NCBI RefSeq assembly: GCF_005576615.1
Contig: NZ_CP040330.1
Span: forward strand, 124,001 to 188,000
Length of the DNA stretch: 64,000 bases
Source: Natrinema versiforme
Lineage (GTDB): Archaea; Halobacteriota; Halobacteria; Halobacteriales; Natrialbaceae
Reading direction: 5' to 3'
Shown: piece after piece, positions 9,541 through 19,049 of the stretch
Layout: the number at the start of each line of letters is the position of its first letter
How positions within the stretch are numbered: position 1 is the first letter of the stretch
Program-made: the position numbers and the translations under genes
Notes under the pieces: generated by a model
The model's database searches: none
Seen by the model: the letters and a program-made list of their open reading frames with translations, nothing else
What the model was told of the DNA's origin: nothing

Positions 9541-10836
9541 ATGACGACGCTTGCGATCACCGACGGCCGGGTCCTCCGACCCGACCTGACGGTGACGACC
9601 GCGGACGTACTGATCGATCAGGAGAACGGCACCATCCTCGAAATCGCTCCCGACCTCGCGGGCGAGGCGGACGAGACGCTCGACGCCGCGGACTCCCTCG
9701 TGACGCCGGGGTTCGTCAACGGCCACTGCCACGTCGCGATGGCGCTCCTACGCGGGTACGCCGACGACAAGCCGCTGGACGCGTGGCTGCAGGAGGACAT
9801 CTGGCCCGCCGAGGCCGAACTGACGGCCGACGACATCCGCGTCGGTGCGGAACTGGGCCTGCTCGAGTTGATCAAGTCCGGGACGACGGCCTTCGCGGAC
9901 ATGTACTTCGATGTCCCCGAAATCGCCGCTGCAGTCGAGAAGAGCGGTCTCCGTGCCCGCCTCGGCCACGGCGTCGTCACCGTCGTCAAGGACGACGAGG
10001 GTGCCCGCGAGGACGCCCGGACGAGCCTCGAGGTCGCCCGCGAGTACGACGGCGCGGCCGACGGCCGGCTCTCGACGGCGTTCATGCCACACTCGCTGAC
10101 GACCGTCGGGAGCGAGTATCTCGAGGAGTTCGTCCCCGAAGCCCGGAACGCCGGCGTGCCGATCCACTACCACGCGAACGAGACCGCCGACGAGGTCGCC
10201 CCGATCGTCGATGAGCACGGGATTCGGCCGCTCGAGTACGCCGCCGAACACGGAATGCTCGAACCCGAGGACTTCGTCGCTCACGGCGTCCACGTCGACG
10301 AGACCGAGATCGACCTGCTCGCCGAGGCCGGCACCGGCGTGATCCACTGCCCGGCCTCGAACATGAAACTCGCCAGCGGGATGGCCCCGGTCGAGCGAAT
10401 GCGCGAGGCCGGCGTCACCCTCGGCCTCGGAACCGACGGCGCGGCCTCGAACAACGACCTCTCGATGCTCGACGAGGCCCGCGACGCGGCCATGCTCGGC
10501 AAGCTCGCGGCCGACGACGCCAGCGCGGTGCCCGCCGAGACGGTCGTCGAGATGCTGACTCGGGGCAGCGCCGACGCGATCGGCCTCGATTCGGGCCGCC
10601 TCGAGGCGGGCGCACCGGCCGATCTCGCCGTCATCGACCTCGAGAAACCCCACCTGACGCCGCGCCACGACCTCGTGAGCCACCTCGCGTACGCGGCCGC
10701 CGCGGCAGACGTGCGCCACACCGTCTGTGACGGCCGGGTGCTCATGCGCGACCGCGAGGTACTCTCGCTCGACGAAGCGGCGGTCCGGGAGCGAGCGCTC
10801 GAGGCGGCCGAGTCGCTGGTCGCTCGAGCCGAGTGA
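9541..10836 (+). CDS. dadD: SAH/5'-deoxyadenosine/MTA deaminase (amidohydrolase)
   Basis: 431-residue metal-dependent amidohydrolase of the MtaD/DadD group, which deaminates S-adenosylhomocysteine, methylthioadenosine or 5'-deoxyadenosine to the inosyl derivatives. Metal ligands are visible as GHCH (H62, H64), HYHANET, HGVHVD and LGTDGAASNND. The ATG at 9541 gives the usual MTTLAITDGRVL start; 17 upstream in-frame codons are rejected. SAH hydrolase is encoded about 1.1 kb downstream in the same direction. In methanogens DadD-type deamination of SAH is coupled to an S-inosylhomocysteine hydrolase (established knowledge). A parallel route here is plausible but unproven, because substrate preference cannot be read from sequence. 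Confidence 0.9.
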   Translation: MTTLAITDGRVLRPDLTVTTADVLIDQENGTILEIAPDLAGEADETLDAADSLVTPGFVNGHCHVAMALLRGYADDKPLDAWLQEDIWPAEAELTADDIRVGAELGLLELIKSGTTAFADMYFDVPEIAAAVEKSGLRARLGHGVVTVVKDDEGAREDARTSLEVAREYDGAADGRLSTAFMPHSLTTVGSEYLEEFVPEARNAGVPIHYHANETADEVAPIVDEHGIRPLEYAAEHGMLEPEDFVAHGVHVDETEIDLLAEAGTGVIHCPASNMKLASGMAPVERMREAGVTLGLGTDGAASNNDLSMLDEARDAAMLGKLAADDASAVPAETVVEMLTRGSADAIGLDSGRLEAGAPADLAVIDLEKPHLTPRHDLVSHLAYAAAAADVRHTVCDGRVLMRDREVLSLDEAAVRERALEAAESLVARAE

Positions 10837-10874
10837 TGAACGACTGCTGAACGCTCACAAGTCTCGATAAACTG

Positions 10875-10940
10875 TATAAACGATTCTTATTGCTCGAAAC
10901 GAATCGGCGAACTGATCGAACTGCCGACGGGGTTTATTCA
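10875..10940 (+). promoter_or_regulatory. Promoter region of the sequon-rich secreted protein
   Basis: Two TATA-like elements are visible: TATAAAC at 10875-10881 and TTTATTC at 10933-10939. The second lies about 30 bp before the ATG at 10966, the spacing of a leaderless haloarchaeal transcript. Between them is an inverted repeat CGATTC (10881-10886) / GAATCG (10901-10906) separated by 14 bp, a possible operator. Confidence 0.45.
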
Positions 10941-10965
10941 GGGATCCGTGAATGTTCGACTCGGA

Positions 10966-11733
10966 ATGAGACAAAAACGGCTATTCGCACTCGTACTGGC
11001 GGTCGCGATGTGTGCGTCCGTGCTCGCACCGATGACCGCGGCAGCGAATACGGGGACCGCTGACGCGGGATCCGTCGATAGCGTCGATGTCAACCCCTCG
11101 TTGGTCCAGCAAAACGAGACGGTTGACGGCAACGAGACCAGCGAGGTAGAGGAGAACGAGACGACTGACGACAACGAGTCGGATGACCTCAACGAGACGG
11201 ACGAGGTAGAGGAGAACGAGACGACTGATGACAACGAGTCGGATGACCTCAATGAGACCGACGAGGTAGCGGAGAACGAAACCGCGGACAACGAGACGGA
11301 CAACGAAACCGCGACGAACTTCGGTGCGCTCGTCTCCGAGTACGCCGAGAGCCAGCAAAACGACTCCAACGAGTCGATCGGTCTCTCGGTCGCGAGCTTC
11401 GTCGTCGCGAACAACCCGGGTAACGCGCCGAGCCACGCCGGCCCGCCGAGTCACGCCGGCCCGCCTAGCGACGCTGATGACGACGAAGACGCCGATGACG
11501 ACGACAAACGCGGCCCGCCGACTGACGACGACGATGAGCGAGGCCCGCCGAGCCACGCCGGTCCGTCGGATGGAGATGACACTGCCAACGATGATGTTGA
11601 AGATGCCGACGACGCTGAAGATACCGACGAGGATGATGTCGAGGATGCCGACGATGATGACGACGACTCCGACGACGATGACGACGACGGCGGCAGCGGT
11701 GGCGGCCCGCCGAGTCACGCCGGCCCCAAGTAA
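10966..11733 (+). CDS. Secreted acidic repeat protein dense in N-glycosylation sequons
   Basis: 255 residues, not recognised as a known family. An N-terminal signal peptide (KRLFALVLAVAMCASVLAPM, likely cut after TAAA near residue 27) is followed by residues 50-137 with thirteen N-x-S/T sequons, mostly NET or NES. This stretch includes an exact tandem pair of a 20-residue unit (61-80 and 81-100). Then comes a short ordered-looking segment (SIGLSVASFVVANNPGN), and finally PSHAGP repeats (155, 161, 195, 249) separated by poly-Asp/Glu blocks. No C-terminal anchor or sorting motif is visible. The GTG at 10948 is an alternative start, but the ATG at 10966 puts the basic n-region first. It is probably exported and heavily N-glycosylated (inference). 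Confidence 0.7.
   Translation: MRQKRLFALVLAVAMCASVLAPMTAAANTGTADAGSVDSVDVNPSLVQQNETVDGNETSEVEENETTDDNESDDLNETDEVEENETTDDNESDDLNETDEVAENETADNETDNETATNFGALVSEYAESQQNDSNESIGLSVASFVVANNPGNAPSHAGPPSHAGPPSDADDDEDADDDDKRGPPTDDDDERGPPSHAGPSDGDDTANDDVEDADDAEDTDEDDVEDADDDDDDSDDDDDDGGSGGGPPSHAGPK
11146..11265 (+). repeat. 60-bp in-frame tandem repeat, two copies
   Basis: Units 11146-11205 and 11206-11265 are 60 bp each and differ at only three positions (gac/gat, aac/aat, acg/acc), all synonymous, so the encoded 20 residues are identical. This is a recent duplication maintained at the protein level. Confidence 0.9.
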
Positions 11734-11908
11734 CGACCGCGATCGCGTCGATCGAACAGGCACGTAGTATCCGCGGCCCACCCACCATTCTCGCCGATCG
11801 TTTTTAACCCGTGACGGCGCAGTTTTGCCCCCGGAACCGAGTCGCCGCTCGAGTCGGCCGTCGGAACGGTTCGGTACCGTTTTGGCTACGGTCCCACTCT
11901 GTCGATCC

Positions 11909-13198
11909 ATGACCGAGACCGAGTACCCCCCGATCAGCGAGCAACTGGACGACCTCGAGTCCGCTCGCGAAGAGGGTCGCCGGAAGATGGACTGGGCCGC
12001 CCAACACATGCCGATCTTGGAACACGTCCGCGAGGAGTTCGTCGCGGAGCAGCCCTTCGAGGGCGAGCGCATCGGCATGGCGATGCACGTCGAGGCGAAG
12101 ACGGCGATGCTCGTCGAGACGCTCGCGGAGGGCGGCGCGGAGGTCGCGGTGACCGGCTGTAACCCGCTCTCGACCCACGACGATGTCTCGGCGGCGCTGG
12201 ACACCCACGAAAACATCACGAGCTACGCCAAGCGCGGCGTCGACGACGAGGAGTACTACGCCGCCATCGAGGCCGTCATCGCCCACGAGCCCACGATCAC
12301 CGTCGACGACGGGATGGACCTCGTCGCCGCGATCCACGAGGACTACCCCGAACTGATCGACGGCATCGTCGGCGGGGCCGAGGAGACCACCACCGGCGTC
12401 CACCGCCTGCGCGCGATGGACCGTGATGGGGCGCTTGACTATCCCGTATTTGCTGTGAACGACACGCCGATGAAGCGCCTGTTCGACAACGTTCACGGCA
12501 CCGGCGAGTCCTCGCTGGCCTCCATCGCCATGACCACGAACCTCTCGTGGGCCGGCAAGAACGTCGTCGTCGCGGGCTACGGCTACTGCGGGAAGGGCGT
12601 CGCACAGAAGGCGTCGGGCCAGAACGCGAACGTCATCGTCACCGAAGTCGAGCCCCGGCGCGCGCTCGAGGCCCACATGGAGGGCTACGAGGTCATGCCC
12701 ATGTCGGAAGCGGCCGAAGTCGGCGACGTCTTCCTGACGACGACGGGCAACCGAGACGTCATCGTCGAGGAGCACTTCGAGAAGATGCAAGACGGCGTTC
12801 TCCTCGCGAACGCGGGCCACTTCGACATCGAGATCGATCTGGACGCGCTCGACGACCTCGCGGTCGACCGCTACGAAGCACGGGATGGGGTCGAGGCCTA
12901 CGAACTCGCGGACGGCCGCAAGCTGAACGTCATCGCCGAGGGCCGACTCGTCAACCTCGCCGCGCCCGTTTCGCTCGGACACCCCGTCGAGGTCATGGAC
13001 CAGAGCTTCGGGATTCAGGCCGTCTGCGTGCGAGAAATGCTCGAGAACGGTGACGCCTACGACGCGGGCGTCCACGACGTTCCCGACGACCTCGACAAGG
13101 AGATCGCCGAGATCAAACTCGAGGCGGAGGGCGTCGACTTCGACTCGCTGACCGACACCCAGCGCGAGTACATGGACAGCTGGGACCACGGCACGTAA
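11909..13198 (+). CDS. ahcY: Adenosylhomocysteinase (SAH hydrolase)
   Basis: 429-residue NAD-dependent hydrolase splitting S-adenosylhomocysteine into homocysteine and adenosine, relieving product inhibition of methyltransferases. Visible family features are the N-terminal GxRIGMAMHVEAKTAML-like region, VTGCNPLSTHDDV, the NAD-binding GYGYCGKGVA loop, and the C-terminal EVMDQSF...VHDVPDD stretch. The ATG at 11909 (MTETEYPPI) is preferred; the open frame continues 28 codons upstream without similarity. It follows the SAH deaminase and the secreted repeat protein on the same strand. In some archaea the homologue prefers S-inosylhomocysteine (established knowledge), which the nearby deaminase would supply. 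Confidence 0.95.
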   Translation: MTETEYPPISEQLDDLESAREEGRRKMDWAAQHMPILEHVREEFVAEQPFEGERIGMAMHVEAKTAMLVETLAEGGAEVAVTGCNPLSTHDDVSAALDTHENITSYAKRGVDDEEYYAAIEAVIAHEPTITVDDGMDLVAAIHEDYPELIDGIVGGAEETTTGVHRLRAMDRDGALDYPVFAVNDTPMKRLFDNVHGTGESSLASIAMTTNLSWAGKNVVVAGYGYCGKGVAQKASGQNANVIVTEVEPRRALEAHMEGYEVMPMSEAAEVGDVFLTTTGNRDVIVEEHFEKMQDGVLLANAGHFDIEIDLDALDDLAVDRYEARDGVEAYELADGRKLNVIAEGRLVNLAAPVSLGHPVEVMDQSFGIQAVCVREMLENGDAYDAGVHDVPDDLDKEIAEIKLEAEGVDFDSLTDTQREYMDSWDHGT

Positions 13199-13276
13199 CC
13201 TGCCGAACTCCCGATCGAGCGTTCTTCGCCCGTTTTCAGCCGGTAAAAGCCAGTTCGTTCCGTTCCGAACCGACAG

Positions 13277-14083
13277 TCACTCCTCGAGTTCGCTCTGCTC
13301 GGACTCGTCGACGACGAACACCAGTCCGCCGTCCTCGAGGCCGCCGAGGCGAACGCGAGCCGCGAACGTGTCGCCCGAGTTCCGCCGGCCGGTACAGGTG
13401 CCGGTCCACCGCCACCCCTCAGTAATGGTCGGGAGCGCCGCCGATTCGAGATGGTCGACGGCGTCGTCGGTGAACAGCTCCCGCCACGGCGTCCCGGGGA
13501 GAGAGGCGTGATCGAAGCCGAACTGCATCGCGAAGGAGCGACTCGCGAACTGGATCTCGTCGTCCGTATCCACGATCGCGACGGCGTCGCCCGCGAATTC
13601 GATGCTCGCCAACGACCGCCGTGACAGCGTCGCTAGCCGGTGGCGCTCGAGGAGATCGTGGACGCGGTCGGCGAGCCGCCCGGTCGCCTCGGACCGTTCG
13701 ATGACGGCGGTCCAGTCGTACGATCGGACCGCGGCCGCGAGGTCGGCCGTCCGCTCGTCCGCGAGGACGACGACGGGCAGTTCGGCTGCGGTGGTTCTGA
13801 CCATCTCAAGGTGATCGTCGACGGCTGCGACGATGTCACCGTCCGCTCCGTGGGGGTCGGTCTCTTCAGCCGCCTGCGGCGTGACGATGAGGCAGTCGAT
13901 CGCCTCGAGTCGTTCCCACGCGTCCACGAGCGTGGCCGCCGTTTCCACGGTGAGGTCGGTCCCGTCGTCGAACGCGCGTTCGATGCGGTCGCGATCCGAA
14001 TCGGCGGCGACTACCAGGAGGGTCAGTTGTGACCGACGCGTGCGTTTGGTCGGATCGGCCATCTCCGTCGTGGGAATTAGCAT
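13277..14083 (-). CDS. Degenerate receiver plus PAS domain signalling protein
   Basis: 268 residues. Residues 18-125 look like a response-regulator receiver fold (LTLLVVAADSDRDRIERAF...DCLIVTP), but the phosphoacceptor position holds Thr where the canonical Asp would be, so it is probably phosphorylation-independent. Residues 150-260 form a PAS domain (LASIEFAGDAVAIVDTDDEIQFASRSFAMQFGF ... VRLGGLEDGGLVFVVDESEQ). No kinase, HTH or other output domain follows. Alternative start ATG at 14062 (MADPTKRTRR). It is transcribed toward ahcY and sits downstream of a HalOD1 gene on the same strand, so it may act as a sensory partner of the HalOD1 protein or the large sensor at 14730 (inference). Confidence 0.75.
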   Translation of the reverse strand: MLIPTTEMADPTKRTRRSQLTLLVVAADSDRDRIERAFDDGTDLTVETAATLVDAWERLEAIDCLIVTPQAAEETDPHGADGDIVAAVDDHLEMVRTTAAELPVVVLADERTADLAAAVRSYDWTAVIERSEATGRLADRVHDLLERHRLATLSRRSLASIEFAGDAVAIVDTDDEIQFASRSFAMQFGFDHASLPGTPWRELFTDDAVDHLESAALPTITEGWRWTGTCTGRRNSGDTFAARVRLGGLEDGGLVFVVDESEQSELEE

Positions 14084-14203
14084 CGGGATCGACCTCGGGT
14101 AGAACCCGTTCGATCGCGCCTTCGTGGCTCGAGCCGGCTCGTCGTGGCACCTCGTCGTGGCTGGCTACTGGTGACCGTCGGTCTCGAGTCGAACCGTCGC
14201 CGG

Positions 14204-14461
14204 TTATCCGCTCTCATGGACTGCCCCGTCGACCGCGACGGTTCCGTCGCTGCCGACCTCGACCAGCACTCCGTCGTACTCGAACTCGACGCGAACCCCG
14301 CCGCTCGAGTCGGGGCCACAGAGCCGGTCGAGTGCCTCGGGATCGACGACGTTGTACAGTGGCTCGAGTTCGTGTGCGTCGGTATTGGTCGCGTCCGCGA
14401 GGGCCTCGATGATCCGCAGACTGATAGAGTCGCTGTGGTAGTCCAGTGTGGTTTCGTGCAT
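14204..14461 (-). CDS. HalOD1 output-domain protein
   Basis: 85 residues matching haloarchaeal output domain 1: 'SISLRIIEALADATNTDAHELEPLYNVVDPEALDRL' followed by a two-strand hairpin (VRVEFEYDGVLVEV) and 'GTVAVDG'. HalOD1 occurs alone or at the end of haloarchaeal receiver and PAS proteins; its biochemical role is not known. The gene is upstream of the receiver-PAS protein on the same strand (120 bp gap) and divergent from the large PAS/GAF/HTH sensor, with a 41-bp nested palindrome in the shared region. This placement suggests the three genes form one signalling locus (inference). Confidence 0.85.
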   Translation of the reverse strand: MHETTLDYHSDSISLRIIEALADATNTDAHELEPLYNVVDPEALDRLCGPDSSGGVRVEFEYDGVLVEVGSDGTVAVDGAVHESG

Positions 14462-14503
14462 CTTAGTTCGAACGAGGCGACCGACCGGTATCCACCTGCC
14501 CGT

Positions 14504-14544
14504 TATACACGTAATTTCGTCGCGGATGCGACACTACGTGTATA
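14504..14544. promoter_or_regulatory. Nested inverted repeat upstream of HalOD1 gene
   Basis: TATACACGTA (14504-14513) and TACGTGTATA (14535-14544) are exact reverse complements. Inside them GTCGC (14519-14523) and GCGAC (14528-14532) form a second perfect repeat around GGAT. The outer arms contain TATA-like sequence in both directions. It lies 43 bp upstream of the HalOD1 ATG. Likely a divergent promoter/operator; a cruciform-forming site is the alternative. Confidence 0.6.
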
Positions 14545-14668
14545 GTGTCCGCGTGGAATCGCGGGCCGGCGGCGTTCGATCAGCCGATGGCTCGAATCGG
14601 CGTGACCGTGGCCCACGGCCGGAGCTGGCGTTCCTGCTCGCTATTCCGTTATACCTCACTGGTGAAAT

Positions 14669-14680
14669 TTACGATATATC
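14669..14680 (+). promoter_or_regulatory. Putative TATA element of the large sensor gene
   Basis: TTACGATATATC lies about 55 bp before the ATG at 14730 in a locally AT-rich patch. It would give a 5' leader of roughly 25-30 nt, with a purine-rich stretch (aggtggggta) just before the start that could act as a ribosome-binding site. Confidence 0.4.
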
Positions 14681-14729
14681 ACGAGGAACGAACCGCTCGT
14701 ATCATTGTCGGTCGTTCCATAGGTGGGGT

Positions 14730-17700
14730 ATGGATGTTACCGCGGTCCACACCGGGACGCTCGCGGATGCTCCGCGACACCTGCTTGCCGCCCTCCTCGT
14801 GGTCGTCGGCGTACTGATCGCCGTCGGGACCGGAACGCCGCTTCCCGACCTCGCGGCGATTGGGATCGGGTCGGAACCGGGATCGGGCCTCTTCTTTTTG
14901 GGTCTCGCCGCACGGCGCGGCTCTGACCGGACGGACGATATCGAACGGTTGACCGACGATCTGCGGCGGTTCGTCTCGCGGATCGACGGCGACGAACCCG
15001 CCCCGTTCGCCGACGAGCCCGCGACCGTCGCCGAGCCTGATGACTGCTCCGCCGGCGACGAGCCGGTCGATTTCACGATCGACCGGGACGACGAGGTCGG
15101 CAAGCTTGCGGCGGTCGTCGATGATCTGGCCGCGTCGGTCCGTGAACGCGAGCGCCGGCGCGCCGAGAGCGAACGCTACCGCCGGGACCTGTATCGGATC
15201 ACGTCCGATCCCGACCTGCAGGGCGAGGCGAAAGTCCGCCGGCTGCTCGAGCTCGGCTGTGATCGACTGGGCGTCGAGACGGGGATCGTTTCGCGAATCG
15301 ACGAGGCTGACGGCCGATATGCAGTCGAAACCGCGATCGGACGCGACGGCGAACTCGAGGGCACCGAACTGGATCTGTCGACGATCTACTGCCGAGACAC
15401 CGTCACGTCGGACGACATCCTCGGAATCTACGATGCCGCGGCGACGGGACGGGAGGATCATCCGGCGGCCGAGGAACTCGGAATCAGCTGCTACGTCGGC
15501 GGGAAGATCGTCGTCGAAGGCGAACTCTACGGGACGCTGTGCTTTCTGAACCGCGAGCCGCGAGACGAACCGTTCACGCCGGCCGAAACGTCGTTCGTCG
15601 ACCTGATGACCCGCTGGATCAGCCACTCGTTCGAACGCCACGCGTCCGTTCGGACTATCAGGGAGCGAGAGCGACGCCTCGAGCGGGCACAGGCGTTCAC
15701 CGACGACATACTGGACGCGTTAGACGACGTGTTCTACATCCTCGACGAGGACGGCGAGGTACGACGCTGGAACGAGAGCCTCGCCGCGGTGACCGGCTAT
15801 ACGGACGCCGAGATCGCGGAGATGCACGCGCTCGACTTCTTCGACGAAACGGATCGCTCGCGGATCTCGACCGCGATCGAGGACGCCTACGAGACGGGCG
15901 ATACCCGGACAGAAGCGGAGCTCGTGACGACCGCCGGCGAGCGGATCCCCTACGAGTTCGTCGCCTCGCCGCTCGAGGCGCCGACGGGAGAGACGGTACT
16001 CGCCGGAATCGGCCGTGATATCAGCGAGCGCGAGGAGACCGAACGCCGGCTCCGCGAGCGCGAGGCGCGCCTCGAGCGGACCACGCGCCTGCTCGAGCAG
16101 TCCCAGCAGCTGGCGGCCGTCGGCGCGTGGCAACTCGATGTGACGACAGCACCCGCCGAGATGCAATGGACCGACGAGGTCTACCGGATCCACGGCCTCT
16201 CGCCGGACGAGGAGATCGATCTCGAGCGCGCGATCGAGTTCTATCATCCGGACGACCGACCGCAGATTCGCCGGGCCGTCGAGCGCGCACTCGAAGACGG
16301 CGAGGCATACGATCTGGAACATCGCGTCCAGACGATCGACGGCGACGTTCGCTGGGTCCGTTCGATCGGCGAACCCGTTCGAGCTGACGGCGATGACGGC
16401 GAGATAATCGCGCTCCGCGGGGCGTTTCAGGACATCACCGAGCGCAAGGAGCGCGAACGCGAACTCGAGCGCGCCGAGACGATCATTCAGGCGCTCGACG
16501 AACTGGTGTACACGCTCGACGCGGACGGGCAGTTTCGCTTCCTGAACGATGCCACGGCCTCGGTCGCCGGCTACGACCCCGAGGAACTGCTCGGCGAACA
16601 CGTCTCGACGGTGATGGCCGAGGGCGACCTCGAGATCGCACGAGAGCGCGTCCGCGAGTTACTCCACGCCGACGAACCGTCCCGGACGTTCGAGATGGCC
16701 CTCGAGACCGCCGACGGCGACGTGATCGACGCGGAGAACCACATGGCGCTGTTGCCGACGGTCGACGGCGAGTTCAGCGGGACGGCGGGGGTCCTCCGCG
16801 ATATCACCGAGCGCAAGGAGCGCGAGCGCGACCTCGAGCGAACGACGGAACTGCTCGAGCAGGCCGAGCGGCTCGCGGGGATGGGCGGCTGGGAACTCGA
16901 TGTCCGCGACGACTCACAGGAGGTGACGCTTACCGGCGGACTGCGTCGGCTGTACGAACTCCCGCCGGGCGCGGCGATCGACGCCGAACGGGCGGCCTCG
17001 TTCCTGCACCCGGACGACCGGGCGGCCGTTCTCGACACCGTCGACGCGGCGCTCGAGAACGGCGAGAGTTACGAGATCGAACACCGCATGCTGACGGCCG
17101 ACGGGAACGAACGGTGGATCCGATCGGTCGGCGAACCCGTCCGAGAGGACCGGGAGGGACGCCGCCCTGCCGACGCCCGATCGGCGGCCGACGGCGACGA
17201 GATCGTCGGCGTCCGCGGGACGATCCAGGACATCACCGACCACAAGGAACGCGAACTGGCGCTCGAGTCGCTCCACGGCGCCGCCCGCGACCTCCTCGGG
17301 ACCGAGACCGACCGGGAGGTCGCGGAGCTGGTCGTCGAGACGGCCGCGGAGATCCTCGAGCCCTCGAGCGTGGCCGTCTACGGCCTCGACTCAGACGTGA
17401 ATCGACTCGAGCCGATCGCCGTCACCGACGGGTTCGAACGGCTCTGTGACGGCGCGTCGTCGGTCGCCGTCGGCGACGGCGACTCCGTCCTCTGGAACGC
17501 CTACGTGACGGGGACGGGGACGGTCGTCGACGATCCGGCCTCGTTCGATCGGTCGCCGGTCTTCGGCCCGGACGTCGAGAGCGGAATCGTCGTGCCGATC
17601 GGCGACCACGGCGTCTTCGCGGTCGCGTCGGGCGGCGACCCGATCGACGCCGCGGCCCGGCAGTTGATCGAGACGCTCGTGGCCACGACCGAGGCCGCGT

Positions 17701-18971
17701 TCGACCGCCTCGAGAGCGAGACCAGCCTCCGCGAGCGGGAAACCGAACTCGAGGAACGGAACCGGCGGCTCAACCGCCAGATCGAGATCACGGAACTCAT
17801 CAGACGGATCGATCAGGTGCTCATCGGCGCGGACGGCCGCGAGGAGATCGAACGGACCGTCCCCGAACGGCTGCTCGAGGCCGACGCCGTCTCCTTTGCG
17901 TGGATCGGGGCCCTCGACGCCAGCGGCACCCGCCTCGAGCCCCGCGCGTGGGCCGGCTCCGGGCAGGCGTACTTAGACGACGTGCCCCTCGAGTACGACG
18001 CGTCGGCCGAGCCGTCGGTTCGGACCGCCCGAAGCGAAACGCCGACGGTCGTCTCGAACACCGTCGACGGACTGCAGGGCGAGGGCTGGCGGCGACGGGC
18101 GCTGGATCGCGGATTCCAGTCGGTTATCAGCGTCCCGCTCACCTACGCGGAGTACACCTACGGCGTCCTCACGGTCTACGCCGACGAGCCGGACGCGTTC
18201 GGCGACCTCGAGCGGACGGTCGTGACGGAGCTCGGAGAGGGGATCGCGAACGCGATCACCGCCGTCAAAACGCGGGAGGCACTGCACGCCGAGACGCTGC
18301 TCGAACTCACGCTCCGGATCGAGGGCTCGGACGACATCCTCTCGCGGCTCGCGACGGCGACGGGGGCCCGCGTCGAGTACGAGGGCCTCGGTGCCCACTC
18401 GTCCGACGAGACGCTCCTGTTCTTCGAGACCGGCGGCGTCCCGGCCGACGACGTGCGGGCGGCCCTCGACGACCTCGTCTCGGTCACGTCGTATCGACTG
18501 ATCAGCGATGCGGACGGCGGCTGTCGCTTCGAGGCGACCGTCGCGAGCGATGTCCTCGCCGCGCGGCTGGTCCGCCGCGGCGGCAGCCCGCGCTCGATGC
18601 ACGCCGACGGCGACCAATTGGAGCTCACTGTCGACGTGCCGACGGGCACCGACGTTCGCGAGTTCGTCGACGTGCTCCGAGAACAGTACGCGACCGTTGA
18701 ACTGCAGGCTCGCCGCCACGTCGAGCGCTCCATGGGCACGCGGAGCGAACTCGTCACCTCCCTGTTCGACGTGCTGACCGACCGGCAACTCGAGGTGCTG
18801 CGGACGGCCTACTTCGCCGGCTTCTTCGACTGGCCCCGCGAGAGCACCGGCGAGGAGATCGCCGAGATGCTCGGCGTGACCCAGCCGACGGTCAACCGAC
18901 ACCTGCGGATCGGCCAGCGGCGGCTGTTAGCGCAGTTGTTCGAGGACGAGTCCGCCGTCCCGGCGGAGTGA
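14730..18971 (+). CDS. Bat-type one-component sensor, 4 PAS, 3 GAF, HTH
   Basis: 1413 residues. Two hydrophobic segments (about 17-33 and 40-61) are followed by a HAMP-like helix (115-145). Then come a GAF domain (150-305), four PAS domains (about 322-440, 460-580, 585-700, 715-840; two of the PAS-fold-3 type with 'W-x-L-D' starts), and two more GAF domains (about 855-1000 and 1020-1170). A bacterio-opsin-activator-type region and an HTH_10 helix-turn-helix close the protein ([20 protein letters not shown]...[14 protein letters not shown], about 1345-1400). There is no histidine kinase, so sensing and DNA binding are in one chain; the membrane segments suggest the sensor is anchored. The frame is open upstream to 14448, but the ATG at 14730 (MDVTAVHTG) begins similarity and follows a TATA-like site. 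Light, oxygen or redox sensing is typical of relatives; the signal here is unknown. Confidence 0.85.
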   Translation: MDVTAVHTGTLADAPRHLLAALLVVVGVLIAVGTGTPLPDLAAIGIGSEPGSGLFFLGLAARRGSDRTDDIERLTDDLRRFVSRIDGDEPAPFADEPATVAEPDDCSAGDEPVDFTIDRDDEVGKLAAVVDDLAASVRERERRRAESERYRRDLYRITSDPDLQGEAKVRRLLELGCDRLGVETGIVSRIDEADGRYAVETAIGRDGELEGTELDLSTIYCRDTVTSDDILGIYDAAATGREDHPAAEELGISCYVGGKIVVEGELYGTLCFLNREPRDEPFTPAETSFVDLMTRWISHSFERHASVRTIRERERRLERAQAFTDDILDALDDVFYILDEDGEVRRWNESLAAVTGYTDAEIAEMHALDFFDETDRSRISTAIEDAYETGDTRTEAELVTTAGERIPYEFVASPLEAPTGETVLAGIGRDISEREETERRLREREARLERTTRLLEQSQQLAAVGAWQLDVTTAPAEMQWTDEVYRIHGLSPDEEIDLERAIEFYHPDDRPQIRRAVERALEDGEAYDLEHRVQTIDGDVRWVRSIGEPVRADGDDGEIIALRGAFQDITERKERERELERAETIIQALDELVYTLDADGQFRFLNDATASVAGYDPEELLGEHVSTVMAEGDLEIARERVRELLHADEPSRTFEMALETADGDVIDAENHMALLPTVDGEFSGTAGVLRDITERKERERDLERTTELLEQAERLAGMGGWELDVRDDSQEVTLTGGLRRLYELPPGAAIDAERAASFLHPDDRAAVLDTVDAALENGESYEIEHRMLTADGNERWIRSVGEPVREDREGRRPADARSAADGDEIVGVRGTIQDITDHKERELALESLHGAARDLLGTETDREVAELVVETAAEILEPSSVAVYGLDSDVNRLEPIAVTDGFERLCDGASSVAVGDGDSVLWNAYVTGTGTVVDDPASFDRSPVFGPDVESGIVVPIGDHGVFAVASGGDPIDAAARQLIETLVATTEAAFDRLESETSLRERETELEERNRRLNRQIEITELIRRIDQVLIGADGREEIERTVPERLLEADAVSFAWIGALDASGTRLEPRAWAGSGQAYLDDVPLEYDASAEPSVRTARSETPTVVSNTVDGLQGEGWRRRALDRGFQSVISVPLTYAEYTYGVLTVYADEPDAFGDLERTVVTELGEGIANAITAVKTREALHAETLLELTLRIEGSDDILSRLATATGARVEYEGLGAHSSDETLLFFETGGVPADDVRAALDDLVSVTSYRLISDADGGCRFEATVASDVLAARLVRRGGSPRSMHADGDQLELTVDVPTGTDVREFVDVLREQYATVELQARRHVERSMGTRSELVTSLFDVLTDRQLEVLRTAYFAGFFDWPRESTGEEIAEMLGVTQPTVNRHLRIGQRRLLAQLFEDESAVPAE

Positions 18972-19049
18972 GCGGCTGGGTCGCGCGGCCACGTCGGCTC
19001 GAGTCCCGGGAGAGGAACGCCCAAGGGGCCGGTGACCGTACCACGGCGC

